From Hyphomonas jannaschiana VP2 (GTDB taxonomy: Bacteria; Pseudomonadota; Alphaproteobacteria; Caulobacterales; Hyphomonadaceae): DNA of 64,000 nucleotides. Numbering within the stretch: the first letter of the stretch is position 1; each line of letters opens with the position of its first letter. Below the pieces are notes generated by a model. It was not told the origin of the DNA. It was given only the letters and a program-made list of their open reading frames with translations, and did no database searches. The DNA is taken from positions 124,001 to 188,000 of the forward strand of contig NZ_ARYJ01000004.1 in NCBI RefSeq assembly GCF_000685215.1, given 5' to 3'. Positions 27,310 to 36,882 of this stretch are shown here, piece by piece. The position numbers were made by a program, and so were the translations under genes.

Positions 27310-29574
27310 ATGGCCTACAATCTACCTGCCACGCGTCTGCTGATGAACCGCCTCCGCCAGATGATGGCAGAGGACGGGGAAACACGTTCGCGGCTCGACA
27401 ATGTGGTCCGGCTGATCGCGTCCACCATGGTCGCCGATGTGTGCTCGATCTACCTGCGCGATCGCGGCGGTCAACTTATCCTTATCGCCACCGAAGGCCT
27501 GAAGCCGGAAGCCGTCGGCAATACGCGCCTGTCCTCCAATGAAGGTCTCGTCGGCCTCGTCTCCCGGCGGGCCGAGCCGATGGCGATCCAGGATGCGCCC
27601 CGCCATCCGTCATTCTCCTACCGCCCGGAAACGGGGGAGGACCCGTTCCACGCTTTCCTGGGTGTGCCCATTCTGCGGGGCGGACGGGTGATCGGCGTTC
27701 TCACCGCCCAGAACCGGACCGAGCGGGTCTATGGCGACGAAGAAATCGACACGCTGCAGACCATCGCAATGGTGCTGGCCGAGATTGTCGACCGCATCGA
27801 TCCCGAACATCTGGACAATGGCAACGGGCATGAGCGGACAAGAAACCTCGCCTCGCTGCGCGGGCGGGTGTTCTGCGAAGGCCTCGGCTATGGCCGCGCC
27901 GTGTTGCATGACCCGGTCGTGCCGGCAGCGAAATTCTTTGCCGGCGATCAGGAACTCGAAGCGGAACGTCTGACCCGCGCGCTGCTGGACCTCAAGAAAT
28001 CGATCGACCGGATGATGGCCATCGACGGCGCCGTGCTGGGCGACGATCCGCGCGATGTGATGGAGACCTACCGCTTGCTGGCGCACGACCCGTCCTGGGC
28101 AGAAAAGCTGCAGGAAGGTGTCCGCTCGGGCCTCTCCGCCGAGGCCTCCATCGACCGGGCCCGCCGCGAACACCGCGCCCGGCTGCAGAGTGCACGCGAC
28201 CCGTATCTGCGTGAACGGCTTCACGATCTCGAAGACCTCGACAACCGGCTGCTGCGCATTCTTGGCGGCGATGAAGGCCGCCCGGAGATCAGCGAGGAGC
28301 GCAGCGTGCTCGTCGCGCGCCGACTCGGTCCGGCGGAATTGCTGGAATATGCCAATGCCGGCCTGCGGGGGATCCTCATGGAGGAGGCCGCGGCTTCTTC
28401 GCACGCCGCCATCGTGGCGCGCGCGCTCGGCATTCCGACACTGGGCGGCATCGAAGGACTGACGACCCGGATCGATCAGGGCGACTGGCTGATCGTCGAT
28501 GCAGAACAGGGCGTGCTTCATGTCCGCCCCGACGATGCGCTCTACGATGCCTACAAGGACCGGGTGGCCCTGCGCTCCGAACGCCAGGCCGCCTATGCCG
28601 CGCTGCGTGACAAGCCCGCCCGCACGAAAGACGGCACGCATGTCAGCCTGATGCTGAATGCGGGTCTGGAGCTGGACCTCGACACGCTGGACCAGACCGG
28701 CGCCGACGGGGTGGGCCTGTTCCGCACCGAATTCCAGTTCCTCGTGTCCGAGACGCTGCCGCGGCTGGACGACCAGGTGCAGCTCTACCGCCGCGTGCTG
28801 GACAAGGCGCCGGGCAAGAAAGTGATTTTCCGCACGCTGGACCTGGGCGGCGACAAGGTCCTGCCGGCGCTGAACCTGCAGCGCGAAGAGAACCCCGCGC
28901 TCGGCTGGCGGTCCATCCGGTTTGCGCTGGATCATCGCGGCCTGTTCCGGCGCCAGCTGCGGGCGCTGATCCGTGCAGCAGGCGAGTCGCCGCTGACGGT
29001 CATGTTCCCGATGGTGACCGTGCCGGAGGAGTTTTTCGCGGCCAAAGACCTGTTGATGAAAGAGGTCGACTGGACGGAGGAGGCGACCGGCAAGCGCCCG
29101 GCGCGGATCGAGGTTGGCGTCATGCTCGAAACCCCGGCGCTGGCCTTCAGCCTGAAGGAGCTGGCAGGGGAGGCGGAGTTCCTGTCCGTCGGCACGAACG
29201 ACCTGATGCAGTTCTTCTATGCCGCCGACAGGATGACCCCCTCTGTTTCGGATCGGTACGACCTCGTCTCACCGAGTGCCCTGCGGTTCCTGAAAATGGT
29301 TTCCGAGGCATGCGAAACTTACGGAATCCGGATGTCGGCGTGCGGGGAATCGACCGGATCGACTCTCTCTGCGCTCTGTTTCGTTGCGCTCGGGTTTACC
29401 AATCTTTCCATGTCGGCCGGATCCATCGGTCCTGTGAAACGTATGATCAGAAGCCTTGATCTTGCTGCGTTCCGGGCCGATTTCTATGCAGCGCTGGATA
29501 AGCCGAACGATGCGTTCCGTAACCAGTTGTTAGCTCTTGCGGCTGAACATGGCGTCGAACTGGCGGAAGGTTGA
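27310..29574 (+). CDS. ptsP: Nitrogen-PTS enzyme I (phosphoenolpyruvate-protein phosphotransferase)
   Basis: A 754-residue EI-Ntr with an N-terminal GAF sensor domain (about 1-165), the EI HPr-binding/phosphohistidine domain with active-site His365 in SSHAAIVARALG, and the PEP-binding TIM barrel (GLFRTEFQFL, LDLGGDKVLPAL, VGTNDLMQFFYAADR, and MSACGESTGS with the catalytic Cys). It takes phosphate from PEP and passes it to NPr and then EIIA-Ntr, a regulatory relay tied to nitrogen and stringent responses. It lies directly downstream of lysC. Confidence 0.96.
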   Translation: MAYNLPATRLLMNRLRQMMAEDGETRSRLDNVVRLIASTMVADVCSIYLRDRGGQLILIATEGLKPEAVGNTRLSSNEGLVGLVSRRAEPMAIQDAPRHPSFSYRPETGEDPFHAFLGVPILRGGRVIGVLTAQNRTERVYGDEEIDTLQTIAMVLAEIVDRIDPEHLDNGNGHERTRNLASLRGRVFCEGLGYGRAVLHDPVVPAAKFFAGDQELEAERLTRALLDLKKSIDRMMAIDGAVLGDDPRDVMETYRLLAHDPSWAEKLQEGVRSGLSAEASIDRARREHRARLQSARDPYLRERLHDLEDLDNRLLRILGGDEGRPEISEERSVLVARRLGPAELLEYANAGLRGILMEEAAASSHAAIVARALGIPTLGGIEGLTTRIDQGDWLIVDAEQGVLHVRPDDALYDAYKDRVALRSERQAAYAALRDKPARTKDGTHVSLMLNAGLELDLDTLDQTGADGVGLFRTEFQFLVSETLPRLDDQVQLYRRVLDKAPGKKVIFRTLDLGGDKVLPALNLQREENPALGWRSIRFALDHRGLFRRQLRALIRAAGESPLTVMFPMVTVPEEFFAAKDLLMKEVDWTEEATGKRPARIEVGVMLETPALAFSLKELAGEAEFLSVGTNDLMQFFYAADRMTPSVSDRYDLVSPSALRFLKMVSEACETYGIRMSACGESTGSTLSALCFVALGFTNLSMSAGSIGPVKRMIRSLDLAAFRADFYAALDKPNDAFRNQLLALAAEHGVELAEG

Positions 29575-29665
29575 TAGATTGGCTCCGTGAGTTAACCTCA
29601 CTCATGGACCATTTCTTGCGCGGTGGTGTGGTGAAGCACGACCATCAGGGCGGTACTGGACGAAC

Positions 29666-30580
29666 ATGGCACACGACGACTCCCTTCAAGAACAGCCTGG
29701 TCCCGAAGCCGGGGCCGAAGGCAAGACTCTGACTGAAAGCGAACGTTTCCTGCAGGCCAGGGAGGTCTTCGAAACCCGCTCCTTCGAGGGGGAAGACCTG
29801 CGCATGGGCCAGGTCCTGCGCCGCGTGCGCGAGATCAAAGGCCTGGAATTGCAGGACGTGTCCAAGGCGACGCTCCTGCGTAAAGACTACCTGATGTGGA
29901 TTGAGCGGATGGAAGTCGGCGAGCTGCCCAAGGGCGGCTATCTGACGGCCATTCTCGGCACCTATGCGAAATTCCTCGGCCTGCCCGAGAAAGACGTCAT
30001 CGCAATTTATACCAAGGAATGCGGCGCCGTTCAGGAAGTGAAAGAAGCTGCGCCTGTCCCGAAAATGGGGCAGATCGCCGCCGAACGCGCCCGCTGGCCG
30101 CTGGCGCTCGCCTCGGCCGTTGCCCTCGTCACGCTGGCGGCGGGTGCGATCGGCGTGTCGCAATTTATGCGCCCTGCGCCGGAAGTGACCGAGTCCGCTG
30201 CCATCGTGGCCGTGAACGGCGCGCGTGACAGCCTGTTCTCTGAAACCGACTCCCAGCGCCCTGTGCCGGATTCGCTGCCGCTCGAACTGGTTGCTGTGCG
30301 CCAGGGCTGGCTGGAAGTGCGTGGCGCCGACGGCACCATCTTCCGCAGCCGCGTGATGGCCGAGGGCGAAACCTATTTCCCGCGCCTCAATGCCGGCTGG
30401 ACCGTGTCTGCCCGCGATGGCGGCGCGTTCGAATGGCGCGTGGGTGACATCGTGGTCAGCCCGCTGGGCCCGGACGGCGCGGAAGTGTTTTCCGTCAGCG
30501 TCGACGAGCAACTGGCCCGCGCTGCGGAAGTCTCCGCCCCGGCCATGGCGGCCAATGGCGGCAGCAAGGCGACCCGCTGA
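29666..30580 (+). CDS. RodZ-like helix-turn-helix membrane protein
   Basis: A 304-residue protein with an N-terminal HTH domain (about residues 45-110: LRRVREIKGLELQDVSKATLL...) and a single transmembrane helix at about 144-167 (WPLALASAVALVTLAAGAI). The periplasmic domain carries the DUF4115/RodZ C-terminal pattern (GWLEVRGADGTIFRSRVMAEGETY). RodZ links the MreB cytoskeleton to the elongation machinery. This protein has the full layout but differs enough that a RodZ-paralogue role is possible. It sits between ptsP and ispG, a neighbourhood shared by RodZ-like genes in related bacteria. Confidence 0.83.
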   Translation: MAHDDSLQEQPGPEAGAEGKTLTESERFLQAREVFETRSFEGEDLRMGQVLRRVREIKGLELQDVSKATLLRKDYLMWIERMEVGELPKGGYLTAILGTYAKFLGLPEKDVIAIYTKECGAVQEVKEAAPVPKMGQIAAERARWPLALASAVALVTLAAGAIGVSQFMRPAPEVTESAAIVAVNGARDSLFSETDSQRPVPDSLPLELVAVRQGWLEVRGADGTIFRSRVMAEGETYFPRLNAGWTVSARDGGAFEWRVGDIVVSPLGPDGAEVFSVSVDEQLARAAEVSAPAMAANGGSKATR

Positions 30581-30663
30581 GGCAGTTGAAGTTTCCGTAA
30601 ACGCATTGCCGGATCGGCGCGAACGCGCCATCTAGGGGCCATAAGGCACCAGAGGCACATGAC

Positions 30664-31797
30664 ATGAGCCACAATCCGATCCGTCCATGGCGCGACATCA
30701 CGCGCCGCAAGTCCCGGCAGATCCGTGTCGGCAATGTTCTGGTCGGCGGCGATGCCCCCATCGCCGTGCAGACCATGACCAACACGCCGACCGAAGACGC
30801 GGCCGCGACCATCGCGCAGATCCAGCGCGCGGCTGAGGCCGGCGCTGACATTGTGCGCGTCTCCTGCCCGACGGAAGAGTCGACGGCGGCGATGAAGGCG
30901 ATCTGCAAGGCGAGCCCCGTGCCGATCGTTGCGGACATCCATTTCCACTACAAGCGCGGCATCGAAGCCGCCGATGCGGGCGCCGCGTGCCTGCGGATCA
31001 ATCCCGGCAATATTGGCTCGCAGGCCCGCGTGAAGGAAGTCGTGGACGCGGCCCGCGCCAATGGCTGTTCCATCCGGATCGGCGTGAATGGCGGCAGCCT
31101 TGAGCGCCACCTGCTTGAAAAATATGGCGAACCTTGCCCGGATGCGATGGTCGAGTCGGCGCTGGACCATGCCCGTATCCTCGATGATCTTGGCTTTCAC
31201 GAGTACAAGATCTCGGTGAAGGCCTCCGACATGTTCCTCACCGTGGCGGCTTACCAGCAGCTGGCAGAGGCGACCGACGCACCGCTGCATCTGGGCATCA
31301 CAGAGGCAGGCGGCCTGCGCACCGGCACCGTGAAATCCTCCATCGGCATGGGCTCGCTGCTCTGGGCCGGAATTGGCGACACGATCCGCGTGTCGCTGTC
31401 GGCCGATCCGGTGGAAGAGGTGAAAGTCGGCTTCGAGATGCTCAAATCCCTCGGCCTGCGGACCCGCGGCGTGAACATCGTGGCGTGTCCAAGCTGTGCG
31501 CGCCAGGGCTTCGACGTGATCAAGACGGTCGAGATTCTGGAACAGCGCCTGTCGCACATTCACGAGCCGATTTCCCTGTCGATCATCGGCTGTGTCGTGA
31601 ACGGCCCGGGCGAGGCGGCGCTGACCGATCTCGGCTTTACCGGCGGCGGCAAGGAAAGCGGCAAGATGTTCGTAGCCGGACGGCCGGACCACAATGTCTC
31701 CAACGCCGACATGATCGAGCACATTGTCGAACTGGTCGAACAAAAGGCCGAACGCATGCGCGCTGAACGCGAAGAAGCCGAAGTCGCCGCGGAATAG
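30664..31797 (+). CDS. ispG: 4-hydroxy-3-methylbut-2-en-1-yl diphosphate synthase (flavodoxin)
   Basis: A 377-residue GcpE/IspG. The barrel part includes [13 protein letters not shown] and LRINPGNIG. The 4Fe-4S ligands are Cys275 and Cys278 (CPSCARQG) and Cys310 in [10 protein letters not shown], with Glu317 as the fourth-ligand position. It converts methylerythritol cyclodiphosphate to HMBPP in the MEP isoprenoid pathway, with electrons from flavodoxin or ferredoxin. The single-domain bacterial form is intact. It follows the RodZ-like gene by 83 bases and is the last housekeeping gene before the accessory block. Confidence 0.97.
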   Translation: MSHNPIRPWRDITRRKSRQIRVGNVLVGGDAPIAVQTMTNTPTEDAAATIAQIQRAAEAGADIVRVSCPTEESTAAMKAICKASPVPIVADIHFHYKRGIEAADAGAACLRINPGNIGSQARVKEVVDAARANGCSIRIGVNGGSLERHLLEKYGEPCPDAMVESALDHARILDDLGFHEYKISVKASDMFLTVAAYQQLAEATDAPLHLGITEAGGLRTGTVKSSIGMGSLLWAGIGDTIRVSLSADPVEEVKVGFEMLKSLGLRTRGVNIVACPSCARQGFDVIKTVEILEQRLSHIHEPISLSIIGCVVNGPGEAALTDLGFTGGGKESGKMFVAGRPDHNVSNADMIEHIVELVEQKAERMRAEREEAEVAAE

Positions 31798-31835
31798 GTG
31801 CGGCGGCGTTTGCCTCTTGTGATGCTCAAAGCGCG

Positions 31836-32723
31836 TCAGGCCGCTGGAATGAATTTCGCCGTATTTATGCGTGCCCGGTCCTGGTGGACCTGTTCGATCT
31901 GATCCATGTTCCGCTGCAGGAAGCCAAGCAGGGCCGTGTCCGGCGCGCCATCTCCGTTGCGCTTCTGGCGCTGGGGCGGTGAGGTATAGGCGGGCAAGGT
32001 TCCGTTCCGGGAAAGGTGGAACAGGATACGGAGGATAACGCTGTCCCTGTCAGCCAGTATATCCTCATAGACAAGACGAAGCGGCGAACGCTTCTGCAGC
32101 GCGTACCATTTGTCGATCTGCTGCTCGTTCTGGATGATGTGGTGGATCATGGACCACACGTCGCGGTCGGTGACTTCGGGCGGCGGACCTTCTACATTGT
32201 GCCAGTTGCCGCTCTTGCTTGCGCGGGCGAAGGAAAAGGCCTGCGCCACGAAATCCCGGCGGCGCAAATCGATCATCGCAAAGCCGGCGAAACTCTTCCG
32301 GAAGTCTACCAGGTCTTCGAGGTGGAACAGCCGCGCAGGATTGATCTGGAAACCGAAAACCGGGTGCAGGGCAGCGGTCTTGCGGACATAATCCTCAAGG
32401 CCTTTGGCTTCCCGCTTCCGGTAAAGGGCGGGCAGCCCCTGCGTGTTGAAATATTCGCCCGGTGCGCCGACGAGGCGCAGGTCTTCCAGCATGCGGCCAA
32501 GCCAGGTGGACCCGCAGCGGCCGGCGATCACGATCATGTAGTTCCGCAGATCCGGATGAGCGGGAAAGACGGAGGACAGGTCGAGGGGGCGGCGGCCGAA
32601 ACGCTCCCCCTCGGCCTCGAAAAATGTACGGTACGGGTTCACTATACTGGGTCGCTTCACAGGGTTCTGGCAGAGATTCGCGACCTTACGGGCTGGGCGC
32701 TGACAGGCAACTCCCTCCAACAA
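31836..32723 (-). CDS. Stf0-type sulfotransferase
   Basis: A 295-residue cytoplasmic protein with the PAPS 5'-phosphosulfate loop IAGRCGSTWLGRML near residue 67, then LRLVGAPGEYFN, the substrate-entry segment of Stf0-like enzymes, and DLRRRDFVAQAFSFARA, the 3'-phosphate-binding part. Stf0 in mycobacteria sulfates trehalose. Here the acceptor is unknown and may be a glycolipid or polysaccharide. The N-terminal 25 residues are poorly conserved-looking, so the true start may be the Met at about residue 63 minus the linker or another downstream site. It is next to a membrane acyltransferase on the same strand (3-base gap). Confidence 0.82.
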   Translation of the reverse strand: MLEGVACQRPARKVANLCQNPVKRPSIVNPYRTFFEAEGERFGRRPLDLSSVFPAHPDLRNYMIVIAGRCGSTWLGRMLEDLRLVGAPGEYFNTQGLPALYRKREAKGLEDYVRKTAALHPVFGFQINPARLFHLEDLVDFRKSFAGFAMIDLRRRDFVAQAFSFARASKSGNWHNVEGPPPEVTDRDVWSMIHHIIQNEQQIDKWYALQKRSPLRLVYEDILADRDSVILRILFHLSRNGTLPAYTSPPQRQKRNGDGAPDTALLGFLQRNMDQIEQVHQDRARINTAKFIPAA

Positions 32724-32726
32724 TGA

Positions 32727-33941
32727 TCACTGCTGTACGAGGACGGCCATTCGCTCCGCTGGCTTCGACCCTTTCGGTTTCAGGCCGAAGAGGGGGCGCA
32801 GAAAGCCGACGCGGCGGATGACCAGTTCGTGCAGCAGCGCGCAGCCGCCGAACGTGGCGAGAATGACCAGCGGTGCCTCGACCCAGACGCTGAGGCCCTG
32901 CCGGGTCAGCCAGAAGCCGGCCATGACCGTGATCGTCTGGTGCAGGATGTACCAGGGGAAGATCGCCTCGGTCATGTAGGTGAGCGCACGGCTGGGGCGG
33001 TTGAGATAGCGCTGGGCGAGGCCGAGCATGGTCACAATGGCAAGCCAGGCATAGAAGATCCGCGCGATACGTGCCGGCCAGACCAGCCAGTTCCAGTCGG
33101 GGTTTTCCGCCATGGCGTCCCAGTTCGCCCAGAGCGGGGTGAGGACAGCGCCAAGCACCAGCACGCCTGTGAGGGCGAAAGGCAGGGCCCGGCGGGTCGC
33201 GCTCCAGAAATTCCTGTCCTTGGCCAGCAGGAAGCCCATCAGAAGAATGGTCAGGCTGTGGGCGTGGTTGGCCCAGTCATTCGTCAGGGCATGGGTGGTC
33301 TCGAAATAGGGGTCGAGCGTGAAGCGATAAAGGATAAACGGCGTCACCGGCAGGGTGAGCGCGACAAGCGGGCCCCAACGGCCGGCGAACAGGACCCGGG
33401 TGATGCGGGCTCCGCTGCCGGTCATGAACCGGGACAGGAGGCCGGCCACCGGGGCCAGTATCAGCGTGTAGACCAGCAGGTAGACGACGTACCAGAGATG
33501 GTTCCAGGTCGGCGTCGTGATGGAATAGTCCGATCCGAAATCGAGATAGTGCGGCCAGAACTGCCAGAAGCTGCCGCTGAACTCGCCATTCTCAACCAGC
33601 TGCAGCCAGCTTTGCGGGGCGACGATCACCGCCATGCCGAACAGGATGGGCAGGCCGAGGCGGACGGCGCGCTCCCGCGCCAGTGTCGAGGCGCCCAGCT
33701 TGTCCGCTGCAAAGCGCAGTGCGACGCCGGAGATGAAGAAGAGGAGGGCGAGCCGCCACGGGTTCAGCAGCATCATGGCCCATTCGGCGCCGGTGCCGAC
33801 ATGCACGCTTTTCACATGCCAGCCCCACGTCACGTAGAACATGCCCGTGTGGTAGAAGATGAGCAGGCCAAAAGCGATGATGCGCAGCCAGTCGAGATCG
33901 TAACGGCGGGGAAAGGCAGGCGCCGGGGACGGTTCGGTCAT
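32727..33941 (-). CDS. Acyltransferase 3 family membrane protein
   Basis: A 404-residue protein from the ATG at 33941, behind AAGGAG. The family signature RRYDLDWLRIIAFGLLIFYH starts at about residue 13, with His in the first helix, and about 10 transmembrane helices follow. Such enzymes transfer acyl groups, often acetyl or succinyl, onto surface glycans, glucans or lipids from the cytoplasmic side; an OpgC-like role is possible but not shown. It is divergent from a LytTR regulator and nearly touches the sulfotransferase gene, which suggests co-modification of one envelope molecule (inference). Confidence 0.86.
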   Translation of the reverse strand: MTEPSPAPAFPRRYDLDWLRIIAFGLLIFYHTGMFYVTWGWHVKSVHVGTGAEWAMMLLNPWRLALLFFISGVALRFAADKLGASTLARERAVRLGLPILFGMAVIVAPQSWLQLVENGEFSGSFWQFWPHYLDFGSDYSITTPTWNHLWYVVYLLVYTLILAPVAGLLSRFMTGSGARITRVLFAGRWGPLVALTLPVTPFILYRFTLDPYFETTHALTNDWANHAHSLTILLMGFLLAKDRNFWSATRRALPFALTGVLVLGAVLTPLWANWDAMAENPDWNWLVWPARIARIFYAWLAIVTMLGLAQRYLNRPSRALTYMTEAIFPWYILHQTITVMAGFWLTRQGLSVWVEAPLVILATFGGCALLHELVIRRVGFLRPLFGLKPKGSKPAERMAVLVQQ

Positions 33942-34124
33942 GGGGGAAACTCCTTGTCTCATGGCGCCAGACTGGGCCTGGCCCGGCGATGCGTCATGCG
34001 ACAAGGGGTATCCGGTGGACTGGCGGGCCGAATGGCGCCGTCCCGGGACGAAAGGCGGCGATCAGGGACGAAATTCTGCCCTTTGCCTTCCTGCCCTCAG
34101 GGCGTTTGTGGCAGGAGTGACTGG

Positions 34125-34961
34125 ATGAACGCGCCGACTCGCCATCCCGAGACCGAAGCCGACCGCCAGGCAGACCGCTGGGCGATGATTGGCTTTGTCA
34201 TTTTCATGCTGGCCTCTCTGGTCATTCAGGCGACCTCGATCCAGCTGGAGGACCGGCAAGCCCGGCTGGAGCCCTGGCTGCGGGAGGGGGCATCGCATCT
34301 CGCCCTTCTGTGCCTTGTTCCGTTCTTTCCGATTGTTCTGGACATCGCGCCCCTGTCCCTGCGCCGCTGGCGCTGGTCGGTTCCGGTGCATATCGTGGCC
34401 TGCCTCGGCTTTATCGTGCTGCACGTGCTGGGCTTTGTCCTGCTGCGGAAGCTGACCTATCCGGTCTTCCTCGGGCACAATTATCATTTCGGCCTCTCCG
34501 ACCCGCTCAACTGGATCTATGAGGGACGCAAGGATGCCTATGGCTATGGCATCACGATGCTGACCTTCGCACTGGCCCGAATGGCGATGCAGAACCGGCT
34601 GGAATCCCGGGCCATGGATGAAGTGGCAACGCGCGAGCGACGCCTGATGCTGAAATCCGGCGGGCGGACCATCATGCTGAATGCCGGGGACGTCATCCAT
34701 GCGAAGGCGGCCGGAAATTATGTCGAGGTCAGCACGGCCGGGAAGACGCATCTGGTCCGCATGACGCTGACGGAGCTGGAACGTCTTCTGGAGGAGGCGG
34801 GTGGTCACCATGTGCGCGTCCACAGGTCCCATATAGTCAATCTTGATCATGCCATGGTCATCACACCGACAGGGGAAGGGGACGCCATGATCGAGCTCGA
34901 TACCGGCGAAACCGTGCCAGGCTCGCGCCGCTACCGGGAGCGCTATGCGCAAATCGCATAA
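34125..34961 (+). CDS. Membrane-bound LytTR-family DNA-binding regulator
   Basis: A 278-residue protein starting at the ATG at 34125 after GGAG. The same open frame extends far upstream, but only as a shadow of the opposite gene. Four transmembrane helices cover roughly residues 20-165. The C-terminal LytTR domain includes GDVIHAKAAGNYVEVSTAGK, a hydrophobic HLVRMTLTELE, and VRVHRSHIVNLDHA. It should bind direct repeats in DNA while anchored in the membrane. The divergent acyltransferase gene, with 183 bases between starts, is the likeliest target. Confidence 0.87.
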   Translation: MNAPTRHPETEADRQADRWAMIGFVIFMLASLVIQATSIQLEDRQARLEPWLREGASHLALLCLVPFFPIVLDIAPLSLRRWRWSVPVHIVACLGFIVLHVLGFVLLRKLTYPVFLGHNYHFGLSDPLNWIYEGRKDAYGYGITMLTFALARMAMQNRLESRAMDEVATRERRLMLKSGGRTIMLNAGDVIHAKAAGNYVEVSTAGKTHLVRMTLTELERLLEEAGGHHVRVHRSHIVNLDHAMVITPTGEGDAMIELDTGETVPGSRRYRERYAQIA

Positions 34962-35046
34962 GCACTATTTCGTGTGGGGGCTGGCCCGGTCACGGAATGC
35001 CGCTAAGGTCGCCGGTGGTGAGGCAGTTCATACATAAAGGTAGTCT

Positions 35047-36333
35047 ATGATCCGCCCCATATTCTGGTTCCTCGCCCGTTTGCCGCTGCTTGTGCTGATC
35101 CTCGTCTTGGCGCTCGTCATGTCGAGCTGCACCATGCTCGGCATGAACTATGCGAGCCTCGAAACCGATAATAAACCCGCCCCGAAGCCGGCCCTGAATG
35201 TCCCCGCCATCACAACTGAAGGCAGCCCGGAACGCGAGGCGCTGAAGCAGCGTTTCGAGGACGTCCTCTACGGGCCGTGGCCTGCTGGCATGCCGGTCAG
35301 TTTCGGTGACTGGCAGATGATCGACCCGGAATATCTGGACGGCCGCGGCACGCTGGAAGAAGTCGAAATCACGATCGGCAGCGGCGAGGGCGCGCGGTCA
35401 TTCGTGATGGTCACGGCTTTCCCGAAGGAGACCGGTCCGGTGCCTGTCGTGATCAGCCAGACCTTCGCGGACACGTGCTCGGTCTTCCCGGATGAGCCTG
35501 TCACCAATGCCGAAGGTCAGGTCTGCGATGGCGGCATGATGGAAGGCTTCCCCGGCTGGGCCGCGACGCAGATCTTCGGCACCTATATCGCGCTGGCGCC
35601 GGTGGAGCGCTATTTCGATGCCGGGCTCGCCTATGCGAGCTTCTATGCCTCCGACTTCATCCCCGACCGGAAGAAGGAAGCGCCTGAGGCGATGGCTGCG
35701 CTGGGCGGGCCGGTGAATCCGACCTCCGCCCTGATGGCCTGGGCCTACAGTTTCTCCGCCGCAGTGGATGTGCTGGATGCTGATCCGCGCATCGATCCGA
35801 GGGCCGTCGGCGTGATGGGACATTCCCGGCATGGCAAGTCGGCATTGATCGCCGCCGTCTGGGACCGGCGGATCGCCGCCGTCGTCGCGCACCAGTCCGG
35901 CTTTGCCGGGGCCTCTCTGTCCCGCTCTCATACCGGCGAACGGCTGGACCGGATGGCCAAGGCCTATCCGCACTGGCTGGCGCCAGAAGCACAGGACTGG
36001 ATCGACCGCCTGGACGAGATTCCGGTGGACCAGCATGAATTGCTGGCTCTGGTCGCCCCGACGCCGGTCCTGCTGGGCAATGGCCGCCGGGATGTGTGGT
36101 CTGATCCGAATTCCTCTTTCCGCGCCGCCGAAGCCGCAAGCGCGGCCTATGAGGCGACCGGCCATACGGGGCTCACCGTGTCCGGCATGCGGGACTTCGA
36201 TCCAGCAGCCGGCATATCCTGGTGGTTGCGGCCCGGCGGACATAGCGTCGTGTCGGAAGACATCGATGCCTTCACGGTCTTCCTGCACTCCCATCTCGTT
36301 GGGGAAGGCGCCTCACAATACGCTGTTCACTAA
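35047..36333 (+). CDS. CE15-like esterase lipoprotein (alpha/beta hydrolase)
   Basis: A 428-residue protein with a long hydrophobic leader ending VMSSC, a lipobox-like cleavage site. The alpha/beta-hydrolase nucleophile is Ser260 in GHSRHGKSAL, the G-x-S-R-x-G-K pattern of carbohydrate esterase family 15 (glucuronoyl esterases). The catalytic His is probably His399 in GGHSVVSED. CE15 enzymes hydrolyse uronic-acid esters. Here the substrate may be a plant or algal polysaccharide, or the cell's own glycan. The neighbours are envelope-modifying genes, not a classic polysaccharide-utilisation locus. Confidence 0.8.
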   Translation: MIRPIFWFLARLPLLVLILVLALVMSSCTMLGMNYASLETDNKPAPKPALNVPAITTEGSPEREALKQRFEDVLYGPWPAGMPVSFGDWQMIDPEYLDGRGTLEEVEITIGSGEGARSFVMVTAFPKETGPVPVVISQTFADTCSVFPDEPVTNAEGQVCDGGMMEGFPGWAATQIFGTYIALAPVERYFDAGLAYASFYASDFIPDRKKEAPEAMAALGGPVNPTSALMAWAYSFSAAVDVLDADPRIDPRAVGVMGHSRHGKSALIAAVWDRRIAAVVAHQSGFAGASLSRSHTGERLDRMAKAYPHWLAPEAQDWIDRLDEIPVDQHELLALVAPTPVLLGNGRRDVWSDPNSSFRAAEAASAAYEATGHTGLTVSGMRDFDPAAGISWWLRPGGHSVVSEDIDAFTVFLHSHLVGEGASQYAVH

Positions 36334-36382
36334 AGGTGATGCGGAGTAAGCTTAAGAAAAACAGTGCTTAGGGAGGGCACCC

Positions 36383-36817
36383 ATGCCGATTAATGTTGGA
36401 TTTCTTTATCCTGTTCTCGCGCTTGTCGTGTGGACGCTGGTGATGTGGCTGTGGATGTATGCGACGCGCATTCCGGCGATGCAGAAGGCGGGCATCAACC
36501 CGGATGAGGCGCGCCACCCCCACACCTATACTGACCGGATGCCGGCAAGTGTCCGCTCGGTGGCCGACAATTACAATCACCTGCACGAGCAGCCGACGAT
36601 CTTCTACGCGCTGATGTTCTTCGCTGCCCTGACCGGCGGAGCGGACCATCTCGCGACCTATCTGGCCTGGGCCTATGTTGGCCTGCGGGTGCTGCACTCC
36701 TTCGTGCAGATCCTGTCTCCGAAAGTGGCGCAGCGTTTCCTGGTGTTCGCGCTGGCCTCGCTGGTCCTGTTCGTTTTGGCTGGCAAGGAAGTCGTGCGTA
36801 TCCTCACGCTGGCCTAG
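36383..36817 (+). CDS. MAPEG family membrane protein
   Basis: A 144-residue protein with four transmembrane helices. MAPEG features are the conserved NYNHLHEQPTIFYALMFFAAL segment and the later VGLRVLHSFVQI, containing the arginine and histidine typical of the family. Eukaryotic members are glutathione-dependent enzymes of eicosanoid metabolism. Bacterial members may have glutathione transferase or peroxidase activity, but most are uncharacterised. The start at 36383 follows AGGGAGG. It is the last gene before prfA. Confidence 0.88.
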   Translation: MPINVGFLYPVLALVVWTLVMWLWMYATRIPAMQKAGINPDEARHPHTYTDRMPASVRSVADNYNHLHEQPTIFYALMFFAALTGGADHLATYLAWAYVGLRVLHSFVQILSPKVAQRFLVFALASLVLFVLAGKEVVRILTLA

Positions 36818-36882
36818 ACCGCCTGCCCAGAACCGCCTGAAGGGGCTTACCAGCTGCGCTAAACGGCTCTAGAGAAGCCGCC

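Noticed and set aside
32829-34124. Upstream extension of the LytTR frame by over 400 codons
   Set aside because: This part is antisense to the acyltransferase and is low-complexity. The ATG at 34125 has a ribosome-binding site and starts a complete membrane-LytTR protein.
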